Assembly (NCBI GenBank): GCA_028282395.1
Contig: JANQHY010000294.1
Coordinates: 1-15,209 of the forward strand
Origin: Gammaproteobacteria bacterium
GTDB taxonomy: Bacteria; Pseudomonadota; Gammaproteobacteria; UBA12402
Length of the DNA stretch: 15,209 nucleotides
Direction: 5' to 3'
Of the stretch, positions 1-7,809 are shown piece by piece (the first letter of the stretch is position 1; each line of letters starts with the position of its first letter). The position numbers were made by a program, and so were the translations under genes. The notes beneath the pieces are model-generated. The model saw only the letters and a program-made list of their open reading frames with translations, ran no database searches and had not been told where the DNA came from.

Positions 1-56
1 CAACGACTGTACTTAGTAAAAAAGATATTGAACAGATAAAGAGTTTGGAGTCAATA

Positions 57-2498
57 ATGGTTATACAACCTGAGCCTAATGTAAAGAAGTATCAACTTGT
101 TTACGCTGGCGAGAATGGAGAGCCTGTATTTAAAGATATTTCATCGGATAATGAGAAAGACAAGGAATTCTATGGACTTGTGAAATATATGGATACCAAA
201 GAAAAGGTATTTGGTAAGCCGAAAACTCCGTATAGCGGACGATCCTATGGACGATTTATTGATGAAGCAGATGCATTTGTTTCCAGAAATAACGGGTATA
301 TGCATCCCGAGGCTAATAAGTGTAATGGTTCAATACAGGATTTTCAGGGTCAAGTTTTTGCTTTGGCACTTCTTGAGGTGAACAATGATTTTTTTGGTCA
401 TGATTATGATGGTAATGGTGGCAGTAAGTATGTTCTCGATAAGTATAATGATGATGGTCAGCATAACATTAGCGCTCAGTTTAAGAATCCAGAATTAGAA
501 AATATTCGAGCAAAATACTTGCGCGCTTCGATTGGTGGGTTAAGGAAAATTCAAAATGCTTTAAAGGAGTTGAATGATGATTTCGATTTGGATGAGGAAT
601 ACATCTGTGAACAGGAATTAAACGGTACAACATTATTCGGGGTAAAGAATAGTTATATTAAGCATGATAAAAATGATTTTAAGGCCAATGCCATAAGCAT
701 GAATATGGCTTTCATAGTAGATGAAAATACTAAGAAACTAATTGCTGATGATCCATTTTTCAGCAAATTTATTGTAAAGGATAAGAATAAGACATTTAAA
801 ATTAACGAAAAAACTAAAGTTCCGAAGAAGAACAGTAAAAGTAATGAGTTTATTGAAGTAGATAATGTCAAGGAGTATCCGTGCTATAGTTTAAATTTTA
901 AGGCTATTCAATCAGAACAGGATCTTCTTGATGCGAATAGATTGCTTATGCATATAAAGAAACAGGGTGTAAATTTAACCAGAAATTCATCAAATTTGAG
1001 TAAAGTAAAGAATAGTGATATAAAATCATACACTTTTGGCAAGAGTGAATCTTCTATTAATGCAATTGATGAAACTTATAGATATATTGAGAAATTTCAA
1101 GCCGAGAAGGTGGAAACGACAAAGAATATGAGGCAGCAGCTTAATGTTTGTCAAGATGTCCTTTCCTCTACAAGGCAGGCTCATATGAATCTTAGAAAGG
1201 ATTATATAGAGAGGTCTGAAGAATTAAATAAAGCGAAAGTTGAGTTGAATAATGCAAAAAAACTTAACCAGGAAAATCTTGAAATACAATCTAAAATGAA
1301 AAAAGAAATTGTTATGCATCAGAAAAACGCAAATGACGCTTTAGATTTAATGCAATCTATTGTAGATGACGCTAAGTTAAAAATCGAGGAGTATAATAAT
1401 AAGGATGTGCCGGAGTTCGAAGGGCTTGACCTTGATAACGATGCTTCGCTTGAGGATATTAAAAATATTGATAAAAGTGCAAAAACTATTGATAAACATT
1501 CGAAGGATTTGCAGAAATTTAGAGAGGCTGTTAAGAAATATAAGGCATTCGCGGATGATGTCTTACTTGATTGTCTTGCAGCTTTTCGTCAGTTAGATAA
1601 AAAGATCAAAGGATTGAAAGGTGACGTGAACAAACATAGCGAACAACAAAAAGAAGATCTTAACATTATGGAGACTAACTCTAAAAATATTAAAGAGAAT
1701 TTACTTAAATTGGAAAAAAGATTGGAAAAGTTGGAGTTGGCTAATGAAAAATATAAAGCACAGATTAAAAAAATGGAACAAGAATCCATTAAAAACGCAC
1801 CAACTTTGTGTGAGAAGGATATCTCGAATGCAAAGGAAACGCACTTGCAGGAGAGAAAAGACCCTAATAAAGATAGATCATGGGGGGATTCTAAGGAGAA
1901 TTATTTGAGAGATATTATTAATCTTGTTAATAGTTATGATTTTCTTACTCATGAAGAGCAGGCGAAGCTATGTCAGGCACTAATGGATGATGAAGCAAAA
2001 ATGGTACCATCTCAACGTATTCTCACGCGTAGATCATGGATTAGAAAAGACTCGCAAGAGACTAATGCTTGTAAGGCGCTTAAAGAAGTAATATACCGTT
2101 ATAGAGAAAATAAGCCTAATGGGGATAAGAACGAGGGGCCAGTAATGTACTATCCTAATGGAGCATCTAAAGGGGTAGCACTGCCGCCGCTAAAGTGTCA
2201 TAAATTTAAGAAGGTTAAGTTTGAGGAGCCTGTCGATTTAGAGATAGTAGACGACGATCACGAATCTAACTCTAATAGTGCTCAAAATACTAATGATATG
2301 CATGAAAGACTTGGAGTTACTAATAGTAATCATAATGATACTACTCCTACTCCTATTCCGCAGCCAAGCATAAGCATAATAGGTACTAATGGTACAATGG
2401 CGGATGCTCCTAATAGTAGTAGTAATGATGATATAGAGGTAGAGCAGGACAAAACACCAGAGCCTCCAAAAAACGATGAAATTGTTAATCATATTTAA
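57..2498 (+). CDS. Large coiled-coil protein of unknown function, candidate secreted effector
   Basis: I do not recognise this 813-residue protein. It has no signal peptide or membrane segment and is very hydrophilic. An N-terminal part of about 330 residues, probably globular, is followed by two long heptad-rich helical stretches (about residues 332-452 and 470-578), a short folded-looking part (about 600-680) and a disordered tail rich in Asn, Ser, Thr, Pro and Asp. The last 30 residues are acidic, which resembles Dot/Icm E-block signals; this is inference. The ATG at 57 is preceded by GGAG with 6-base spacing, so I chose it. However, the frame is open to the left edge (also via TTG at 45), so the gene may begin outside the window. 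Base composition is visibly more AT-rich than the rest, which fits acquired or host-directed genes. It converges on the porin gene through a shared terminator. Confidence 0.8.
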   Translation: MVIQPEPNVKKYQLVYAGENGEPVFKDISSDNEKDKEFYGLVKYMDTKEKVFGKPKTPYSGRSYGRFIDEADAFVSRNNGYMHPEANKCNGSIQDFQGQVFALALLEVNNDFFGHDYDGNGGSKYVLDKYNDDGQHNISAQFKNPELENIRAKYLRASIGGLRKIQNALKELNDDFDLDEEYICEQELNGTTLFGVKNSYIKHDKNDFKANAISMNMAFIVDENTKKLIADDPFFSKFIVKDKNKTFKINEKTKVPKKNSKSNEFIEVDNVKEYPCYSLNFKAIQSEQDLLDANRLLMHIKKQGVNLTRNSSNLSKVKNSDIKSYTFGKSESSINAIDETYRYIEKFQAEKVETTKNMRQQLNVCQDVLSSTRQAHMNLRKDYIERSEELNKAKVELNNAKKLNQENLEIQSKMKKEIVMHQKNANDALDLMQSIVDDAKLKIEEYNNKDVPEFEGLDLDNDASLEDIKNIDKSAKTIDKHSKDLQKFREAVKKYKAFADDVLLDCLAAFRQLDKKIKGLKGDVNKHSEQQKEDLNIMETNSKNIKENLLKLEKRLEKLELANEKYKAQIKKMEQESIKNAPTLCEKDISNAKETHLQERKDPNKDRSWGDSKENYLRDIINLVNSYDFLTHEEQAKLCQALMDDEAKMVPSQRILTRRSWIRKDSQETNACKALKEVIYRYRENKPNGDKNEGPVMYYPNGASKGVALPPLKCHKFKKVKFEEPVDLEIVDDDHESNSNSAQNTNDMHERLGVTNSNHNDTTPTPIPQPSISIIGTNGTMADAPNSSSNDDIEVEQDKTPEPPKNDEIVNHI

Positions 2499-2519
2499 TA
2501 AGGAATGAAATATCATTAC

Positions 2520-2550
2520 AAAAAAAGGCGACCACTGGTCGCCTTTTTTT
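2520..2550. terminator. Bidirectional Rho-independent terminator
   Basis: A GGCGACC/GGTCGCC stem (2527-2533 and 2537-2543) with a 3-base loop is flanked by seven A on the left and seven T on the right. It therefore reads as an intrinsic terminator in both directions. It lies 21 bases after the stop of the coiled-coil gene and 13 bases after the stop of the convergent porin gene, the expected place for a shared terminator. Confidence 0.95.
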
Positions 2551-2563
2551 ATATGGAGATAAC

Positions 2564-4066
2564 TTAGAAATAGATGTCCAGGGCAGCAATAGCTGAATTG
2601 CTGCTTTTACCTGTGCCAGTAACAGGCGCCCCACTAGCAATGCTAGCTGTATTACCTGAACTGTAATCAGTATCATAGCGGTACTCAAGTTTAAATAGCG
2701 TATCGCGCATGATTGCAGTAGTGAGGGCAACCATATAGCGGTCTTTTGGCAGACTCAACGCCAGCGCATCAGTACTATGGCTATACGCTAATGCAAATGT
2801 CATCGGTTTGCCCCATGGTCCATTGAAACCATAGTCACCTTCAACATCGACGGCTGTTGGTTTTGCACCATCATTGTTATAGCGTAAGTCAGCACTGTCA
2901 AAACTTTTAACTGATGCAACATATTCAGCAATTAAAGTGACTGGGCCGTAACCAATATTCCCGTGAATATCAAGGCCAGGGACATTATGTCTTAATGCAT
3001 AGCTGCCGGAGGCTATTCCGCCAAATCCGCCACTTTGCATGGCGCCAGAGTCAGCCAGGGTTGAGATATAGCCAACACCAACATCACCACTGACTTTCTG
3101 TTGAATATTGAAAGCATAGCCAATATCAGCACCATAACCGTTAATGCGTCTTGCTGTCGTGTCATCGATATGTGGACGGAACACGTAGCCAGTTGCGTAT
3201 GGGGTGTTAGCGTTGTTGAGACGGAAACCCAAATCAATTGTGCGCTCTTTGGTACGGCCAAGGTCTTTAGTCAGCGGATTGCTGATGGTTGAGTTGCTGT
3301 AACGACCAAAAGGCACATACATTTGACCAATTGAGCCAAATACAGGCGCGCGGTTCAGGTTGCCAATAGTGATAAATCCACGATCAAGCTTTACTTCTGA
3401 GTGGTTGACACGGCTGGGATCCTCTGTTGAGATTCCATCATCATAAGTAAAGATCATGATGCCGTTTACCCACGGTGACATCTCAATATAACTGTCGAGT
3501 TCGGCAGTTGATAGATTGATATCGCTACTATCGCTGCCGGTGTAAGGGTCGAGATAAGAGGCTTCACCTTCAATATTACCACTCAGTACTAGATGTGGAT
3601 GTGAGGGTTTGGCATAACCACGTTTTTCCAGTTCGTGCATCTCTTTCTGTTTGCGTTGTAGTAGTTTGTAATCGGTATAGATGCTTGAGCTGTTAACGAT
3701 TAGCTCTGAACCATCATAGTGAGTGGTGATACCAACTGAGGGGCCGGTGACAACCAGGTTACCAAAAATAGAGCCAGCACTAAACGGCAATCTGCCTTGT
3801 GGGGCACTGATCTGCTCACTAGATTGTGATGCTACCGGTAGAGGCGCTTGCTGTTGTTGCAGTTGACCAACTTCTTGCTCTAGTTGAGCTAGCTGTTGTG
3901 CCATGCGTGGATCAGTTTGGGTGCTGACGACATAACCTTCGTGACTATGTGCGACTTGTTGTGGCGCAACAGGTGGTTGCGATTGTGGTGCAGCGGGAAC
4001 GGCGGCAAGTGCGATACTGCTGCATAGCGTTCCTGCAATAATGAGAAGAGGCGATTTAACTTTCAT
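2564..4066 (-). CDS. LbtU-family outer-membrane porin (DUF3573), putative siderophore uptake
   Basis: This 500-residue protein has a Sec signal peptide (hydrophobic core ending in A-L-A near residue 21), a Pro/Gln-rich linker, and a short Gln-rich coiled coil at about 54-73. A conserved-looking block follows (about 100-140, with Y-D-G-S-E-L-I-V-N and a K-L-L-Q-R-K-like helix), then a long beta-rich region of alternating residues ending in a terminal Phe, typical of outer-membrane barrels. This architecture matches the LbtU family; L. pneumophila LbtU takes up the siderophore legiobactin without TonB. Legionellales often carry several paralogs, so the ligand here is unknown. The start has a good ribosome site (AGGGGA). 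The gene appears to be monocistronic, with its own promoter and terminator. Confidence 0.8.
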   Translation of the reverse strand: MKVKSPLLIIAGTLCSSIALAAVPAAPQSQPPVAPQQVAHSHEGYVVSTQTDPRMAQQLAQLEQEVGQLQQQQAPLPVASQSSEQISAPQGRLPFSAGSIFGNLVVTGPSVGITTHYDGSELIVNSSSIYTDYKLLQRKQKEMHELEKRGYAKPSHPHLVLSGNIEGEASYLDPYTGSDSSDINLSTAELDSYIEMSPWVNGIMIFTYDDGISTEDPSRVNHSEVKLDRGFITIGNLNRAPVFGSIGQMYVPFGRYSNSTISNPLTKDLGRTKERTIDLGFRLNNANTPYATGYVFRPHIDDTTARRINGYGADIGYAFNIQQKVSGDVGVGYISTLADSGAMQSGGFGGIASGSYALRHNVPGLDIHGNIGYGPVTLIAEYVASVKSFDSADLRYNNDGAKPTAVDVEGDYGFNGPWGKPMTFALAYSHSTDALALSLPKDRYMVALTTAIMRDTLFKLEYRYDTDYSSGNTASIASGAPVTGTGKSSNSAIAALDIYF

Positions 4067-4087
4067 TGATTTTCCCCTGTTAATTTA

Positions 4088-4132
4088 TTATGATTTTTTA
4101 GATCATAAGTGAACTTACACAACTGAGTGCAA
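4088..4132 (-). promoter_or_regulatory. Putative promoter and operator of the LbtU-like gene
   Basis: Read on the minus strand, a TATGAT -10 box lies at 4107-4102. A poor -35 (TTGCAC, 4132-4127) lies 19 bases upstream. The -10 box is inside a perfect inverted repeat, TTATGAT-N7-ATCATAA (4088-4108), which would overlap the predicted transcription start about 30 bases before the ATG. That position suits a repressor operator. It does not match the Fur 19-bp consensus, so the regulator is unknown. Confidence 0.45.
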
Positions 4133-4143
4133 CAACGCACTCA
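4124..4143. repeat. Inverted repeat upstream of the LbtU-like promoter
   Basis: TGAGTGC (4124-4130) and GCACTCA (4137-4143) form a perfect 7-bp inverted repeat around a 6-base spacer, at the -35 region of the LbtU-like gene. It could be a second regulator site. It has no T tract, so it is not an obvious terminator for the hydrolase gene. The rest of the gap (4144-4276) is AT-rich with A9 and T8 runs. Confidence 0.5.
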
Positions 4144-4276
4144 AATAGTTAAACTTTAAATGGAAACGATTCCTTCTGTTTCTAATTGTAAAAATCGTGC
4201 GCTAATCCTAGCATTAAAAATTCCAAAAAAAAACTCTTTACATATTTTTTATATATTTTTTTTGCAATAAATTGCT

Positions 4277-5368
4277 TTATTGATGAAGACTGTTCAAAAA
4301 AGAATCAATTTCTGCCATTAATAGATGGAAATGTGGGTTATAGCTTAGTCGATGTGTGACTTGACGATGGTGTAATTCGCCATAGCAGGGGGATTGACGT
4401 CGTGGTTTTAATGGAAAACTGTAGTCGCCTTGTTGACCGTAGTGAGGGTTCTCTGGTGCAGTACCTAAACATATGTGTGAAAAATGAACAATATTCTGTT
4501 TTGGATAGTGGCTATCAACAGTGATAATTTTTTTATTATTCAGGTCGGGCGTTTTGTTACTATAAAGGAGAAGACGATTTTTTTCATGTGGCTGCTGCTG
4601 AAAGAAATCGATACTACTGCGACAACTGACTACTATATCATTGGTGGTTGCAGTGATAAAAATCGGTAGCTCAAGTTTTTTTTCTCTATTTATTGCTGCT
4701 AGCTCACGACTGAGTTGATAAACCTCGTAAGCAGCATTAATTGGTAGAGAGCAATAACGAGCAAAATCATTTTCCTGTCCACGCTTTAACCAGCGTAGCC
4801 GTGGAATTAACCGGGCACCAGCACGCATCAGGTTGACGAGATGAGGCGGATAGTGAGCAATTTCAATTGCTGGAGCGAATAGTAGGAGCCCTTTTATTTT
4901 GTCATGTAGTGGCTGGTAAGCCGCTAATAGTGCGAGTAGCGCGCCGGTAGAGTAGCCACATAAATAGAGTTCATCAACGTTTTGGCATAGATCGCGAATA
5001 GCATAGTCACACGCTTGTTGCCAGGCTTGGCGCTTAATATTGAGCAGATCACCAGGTGAGGTAGCATGTCCCGGTAACAAAACAGCGCGAACCAGGTAGT
5101 CTTGAGCAGCAAAATGTTCACCAATATCGCGCATGAGAAAAGGGGTTTCCATCAGACCATGAATCAGCAGTATGGCACGTTTGCTATCCGCTCGACCAAG
5201 TTGATAGGGGCTAACTTGATTAATATAGTCAGCTTGTGGACAGTAGTGGTTGAGATTTCTCACATGCTGGATCATCTGGCGGCAACGCTGCTGATAGTCA
5301 GTGAAAGTTGCCGGTGCTGGGTGGAAGAAGTGCTGATTGTAGCCACTTGGTTTAAATTGTCTATTCAC
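4277..5368 (-). CDS. Alpha/beta hydrolase (carboxylesterase/lysophospholipase-like)
   Basis: This 363-residue protein has an alpha/beta-hydrolase core. The oxyanion-hole HG lies at 70-71 in L-I-H-G-L; the nucleophile elbow G-Y-S-T-G at 138-142 gives Ser140. Asp244 (T-N-D-I-V) and His298 (F-S-H-I) are well placed to complete the triad. There is no signal peptide, so it is probably cytoplasmic. The substrate cannot be read from sequence; acyl esters or lysolipids are plausible. About 65 residues follow the catalytic His, including a conserved-looking segment (L-S-Y-N-P-H-F) and a final helix. The start is GTG, supported by GAGGT 6 bases upstream. The gene is followed by 210 bases before the porin gene, without an obvious terminator, and is divergent from the IcmD-like gene. 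Confidence 0.85.
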   Translation of the reverse strand: MNRQFKPSGYNQHFFHPAPATFTDYQQRCRQMIQHVRNLNHYCPQADYINQVSPYQLGRADSKRAILLIHGLMETPFLMRDIGEHFAAQDYLVRAVLLPGHATSPGDLLNIKRQAWQQACDYAIRDLCQNVDELYLCGYSTGALLALLAAYQPLHDKIKGLLLFAPAIEIAHYPPHLVNLMRAGARLIPRLRWLKRGQENDFARYCSLPINAAYEVYQLSRELAAINREKKLELPIFITATTNDIVVSCRSSIDFFQQQPHEKNRLLLYSNKTPDLNNKKIITVDSHYPKQNIVHFSHICLGTAPENPHYGQQGDYSFPLKPRRQSPCYGELHHRQVTHRLSYNPHFHLLMAEIDSFLNSLHQ

Positions 5369-5369
5369 G

Positions 5370-5399
5370 TTGCCACCTCAGCGGAATTTGCGTTATGAT
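5370..5399 (+). promoter_or_regulatory. Putative sigma-70 promoter for the IcmD-like operon
   Basis: TTGCCA (5370-5375), an 18-base spacer and TATGAT (5394-5399) lie about 40 bases before the ATG at 5442. The promoter sits in the short divergent space with the hydrolase gene, whose start it almost abuts. Confidence 0.5.
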
Positions 5400-5441
5400 C
5401 TCTGTTGATGACTATTGTGTCATAGTGTAGTGATAAAAGCG

Positions 5442-5777
5442 ATGAGACAGCTAAACAGAGTATTGATTCTATTATCGGGACTATTTACCGTAGCGGCGGC
5501 GGCAGAGAATATTGGTGACGTTGCCGGCAATATTACGGTACCAATCGTTGTTGCGCGCTACTTTTTTTCTGGGGGCAGTTATGTGTTGGGAGCGGGATTT
5601 TTTATTGCAGCGTTTTTTCGCTACATGCGCTTTCGCCAAAACCCACAGGAGTCACCTATTGGCATGGTCATTGTTTTGTTATTGATTGCGATTGGCTTAG
5701 TGGTTTTGCCTTTCTCTTATCAGTTATCTAATTATTTAGCCGTTGAACATGGAGCCGGTGATGTCGTTTCAACATAG
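5442..5777 (+). CDS. IcmD/DotP-like type IVB secretion inner-membrane protein
   Basis: This 111-residue protein has a cleavable signal peptide (1-21, ending A-A-A), a short periplasmic stretch with I-G-D-V-A-G-N-I-T, a first helix (about 36-60), a basic connector with N-P-Q-E-S-P-I-G (67-74), and a second helix (about 74-93). This layout, including the N-P-x-x-x-P connector, resembles the pilin-like Dot/Icm proteins IcmD/DotP and IcmC/DotE. These are inner-membrane parts of the effector secretion machine. Which paralog it is cannot be settled by eye, and a VirB2/TrbC-like pilin is the alternative. The frame also opens at TTG 5415 and GTG 5430. I chose ATG 5442 because it starts the signal peptide cleanly, although its ribosome site is weak. 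It overlaps the next gene by 17 bases. No other Dot/Icm gene is in the window. Confidence 0.62.
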   Translation: MRQLNRVLILLSGLFTVAAAAENIGDVAGNITVPIVVARYFFSGGSYVLGAGFFIAAFFRYMRFRQNPQESPIGMVIVLLLIAIGLVVLPFSYQLSNYLAVEHGAGDVVST

Positions 5778-6174
5778 AATTATTATTTTTCTTTCTACTA
5801 TTTTTATTGCATTGCAGTTGGGTGGCTGTACGCCAGAGCAGAATCAGCTGCATTTAATTAAACATCCGCGCGTATTGAAAAAGATTCTACTCCGTTGTGA
5901 AAAGATGGAGAGTAGTCGTCAACAGCAGGATCCAATTTGTGCACAGGCGTTTTACACCGCGCAGCAGTTACAAAAGCTGTCAACGGCATTAATGGCCAAT
6001 CCAGAGAAATTTGGTCAGCAGATTATTGACGACCAGATTGAATTAGCCCAACTCAAAACCGACGTGGCAAAGACAAAGCCTGGTGGCAAACGTACTGCAC
6101 TGCTAACAAAAATTGATAGCTTACAAAACCGCATCGAAGTGATGCAGGCAGTGACGGTATTAGTGGGATATTGA
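5761..6174 (+). CDS. Lipoprotein, possibly EexN/entry-exclusion-like
   Basis: This 137-residue protein has a lipoprotein signal peptide with lipobox L-G-G-C and lipidated Cys23. The mature part begins with a segment (H-P-R-V-L-K-K, then two Cys around a Gln/Asp stretch) that recalls EexN-type entry-exclusion lipoproteins of type IV secretion loci. The rest is helical with a likely coiled coil (about 85-130). The EexN link rests on the lysine-rich helix and Cys pair only, and the family members I recall are shorter, so it is tentative. ATG 5761 has GGAG 6 bases upstream, inside the end of the IcmD-like gene, so the two are translationally coupled. That suggests a role at the same secretion complex or at the cell surface. 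TTG 5743 and ATG 5749 are less likely starts. Confidence 0.7.
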   Translation: MSFQHRIIIFLSTIFIALQLGGCTPEQNQLHLIKHPRVLKKILLRCEKMESSRQQQDPICAQAFYTAQQLQKLSTALMANPEKFGQQIIDDQIELAQLKTDVAKTKPGGKRTALLTKIDSLQNRIEVMQAVTVLVGY

Positions 6175-6230
6175 TAATCAGCCTTATCCCTTATAACATA
6201 TTGTAAAGATTGATAATATCTTGATAGCGG

Positions 6231-6259
6231 TTGAACTATTTAAGCGATTATGGTATAAT
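6231..6259 (+). promoter_or_regulatory. Strong extended -10 sigma-70 promoter
   Basis: TTGAAC (6231-6236), a 17-base spacer and a perfect TATAAT (6254-6259), with TG one base before the -10 box, make an extended -10 promoter. Transcription would start near 6266, leaving an untranslated leader of about 110 bases before the gene at 6376. This is the best promoter in the window. Confidence 0.8.
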
Positions 6260-6305
6260 AGAAAACTATACTGGCCATGAATAAAGCTACCAAAACAACT
6301 AACTA

Positions 6306-6347
6306 TAATCGATGACGATTACGCTACTACCCTATTATTCTATAGGG
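6306..6347 (+). other. Two small hairpins in the 5' leader of the membrane-protein gene
   Basis: TAATCG-ATGA-CGATTA (6306-6321) and CCCTAT-N6-ATAGGG (6330-6347) are perfect 6-bp inverted repeats in series within the leader. The second ends about 16 bases before the AGAGGT ribosome site. They might affect translation or RNA stability. Neither has a T tract, and I recognise no known riboswitch. Confidence 0.4.
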
Positions 6348-6375
6348 GGTTGGATGATAGATTGAGAGGTGAGTG

Positions 6376-7809
6376 ATGTTACACCCAAGTTTTCACATTT
6401 TTATTAGAAAAACAGCAGGTGTCAGCCATATTAATTTCACTTTGCTGTTTAAACATTTAAAGAATCTTTACCATAAAGATCGTCGCTATACAATTAACGA
6501 ATTTTCTGCGCTTATTCATGGTGCCAATGCGCTGCGTCTGCGGACAAGAGAGCGTGTCAGCGATGAGAAGTTGCTCGCCTATTATCTCTATTATAAAACA
6601 CAACAACAGACTGGCCAGGTAGCTGAGTTGACTCAGATGGCCAAAGCAATCATCGCAAGAAATGGTTTGAGCGTGATCAGCGATCGATATGACTACTACA
6701 AAAAAGTCGAAGCAGAATTAGCGAAAGTGGGACTATCCGTTTCGGTCGTCAGTCAATTTATCATGGCGGGTTATTTTGGCACTATGGATAGTATTGCGGT
6801 GGTCAATAATAGCCATGCCACCGCAGTCCAAGCATTACAGTTAATGCAGAGCCACTTAGCTTTACACTGTCTTATTACATTGCCAGGCGGCTTAAGTGCC
6901 TTGATTGCTGGGGTAAAAGAGATAGTTGATTGTTATTATGAGATACAGGCGCTAAATAGAAAAAGAGAGGAGTTGAAGGGGCAGTATGGTCGCGAGGCAT
7001 TAGCACTAAAACGTGAATATGATCGCCAGCTTGCCGCAGCTTGGACAAAAATGGTGTTGGCATTAACAACGATGACATTAACCTTGACAGCCATTATTGA
7101 GCCTTTTATCTCTGCTACACCGCTGCTTGGTATTGCTGCACCACATCTTATTCTTCTATCTTTGAGTATTGAGTTTCTCCGTTGCATGGGTGAAAGCGCT
7201 TACCATTTTGGTAAGTGGCTTGCACTTAAACAGCAAGCAGACGATTGTCATGATGAACAACAGGCTAAGCGGTTGCGTGAGCAGGCAGAGCAACATTACA
7301 GTGCTATGAAAGGGAGTGTGACTAAAGCACTTATGATTGGTATTAGCATTGGTTTAATGGTAAGTATTATGATTGCCCCTAATCCGCTGATGGTAATGAT
7401 TTTTGCACCATTGGCGATTATTGGAATTTTATTTATGTTACGCCCCAAAGGGAAAAAGTCACCTCAACATGAGATATTGCCAGGCGATCAGCATGCTAAG
7501 CGTGGAAAAGTGATGGGGAGTAACCACTTAAGCACACCAGAGATAGAGTCAAAAGATCACTACCGTCATGAAAGTGCTGGAACCACTACCATGATGTATA
7601 CTGCATTAGATTGTGGGGGCTGTCTGGAGCCCGATTGTCAGCATTGTGATGCGGATATTGATGAAGTGGCTAATGAGATTAAAAGTATCGATAGTGTTGG
7701 TATTTTTCACCACTATTTTGCACCAGCACAGGTCAAGAATAACTTTGACGATGAAGATAATGACGGCGATGGTAAAAAATCCAGCGATTCAGCCTCATTA
7801 ACAGAGTGA
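6376..7809 (+). CDS. Multi-pass membrane protein with double CxxC motif, unknown family, candidate effector
   Basis: I do not recognise this 477-residue protein. A basic N-terminal part of about 110 residues precedes hydrophobic segments at about 118-136, 155-180, 225-270 (long enough for two helices) and 316-354 (probably two helices). A charged helical hairpin (about 190-225) lies between the second and third segments, and a second charged stretch (about 280-310) lies between the third and fourth. The cytosol-like tail of about 120 residues contains CxxC-x4-CxxC (Cys413, 416, 421, 424), a likely zinc or redox site, and then a very acidic Asp/Glu/Ser end. There is no signal peptide. Membrane segments plus an acidic C-terminus fit some Dot/Icm effectors that insert into host membranes; this is inference. 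GTG 6373 and ATG 6376 are adjacent, and AGAGGT spacing favours ATG. It has its own strong promoter. Confidence 0.8.
   Translation: MLHPSFHIFIRKTAGVSHINFTLLFKHLKNLYHKDRRYTINEFSALIHGANALRLRTRERVSDEKLLAYYLYYKTQQQTGQVAELTQMAKAIIARNGLSVISDRYDYYKKVEAELAKVGLSVSVVSQFIMAGYFGTMDSIAVVNNSHATAVQALQLMQSHLALHCLITLPGGLSALIAGVKEIVDCYYEIQALNRKREELKGQYGREALALKREYDRQLAAAWTKMVLALTTMTLTLTAIIEPFISATPLLGIAAPHLILLSLSIEFLRCMGESAYHFGKWLALKQQADDCHDEQQAKRLREQAEQHYSAMKGSVTKALMIGISIGLMVSIMIAPNPLMVMIFAPLAIIGILFMLRPKGKKSPQHEILPGDQHAKRGKVMGSNHLSTPEIESKDHYRHESAGTTTMMYTALDCGGCLEPDCQHCDADIDEVANEIKSIDSVGIFHHYFAPAQVKNNFDDEDNDGDGKKSSDSASLTE

Noticed and set aside
45..56. TTG at 45 as start of the coiled-coil gene
   Set aside because: ATG at 57 has GGAG at a 6-base distance, while the TTG has no well-spaced ribosome site. 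A start beyond the left edge remains possible.
2238..2516. Minus-strand open frame rich in Ile/Thr/Ser
   Set aside because: It is the shadow of the low-complexity tail of the plus-strand gene and has no family features.
4264..4275. GCAAT-AA-ATTGC palindrome as terminator of the hydrolase gene
   Set aside because: The stem is only 5 bp and, in the direction of transcription, it is followed by A residues and not by T residues.
6201..6230. CpxR- or PmrA-type regulator boxes before the membrane-protein gene
   Set aside because: A GTAAA-like half site exists, but its spacing to a second half does not fit and no PmrA direct repeat is present.
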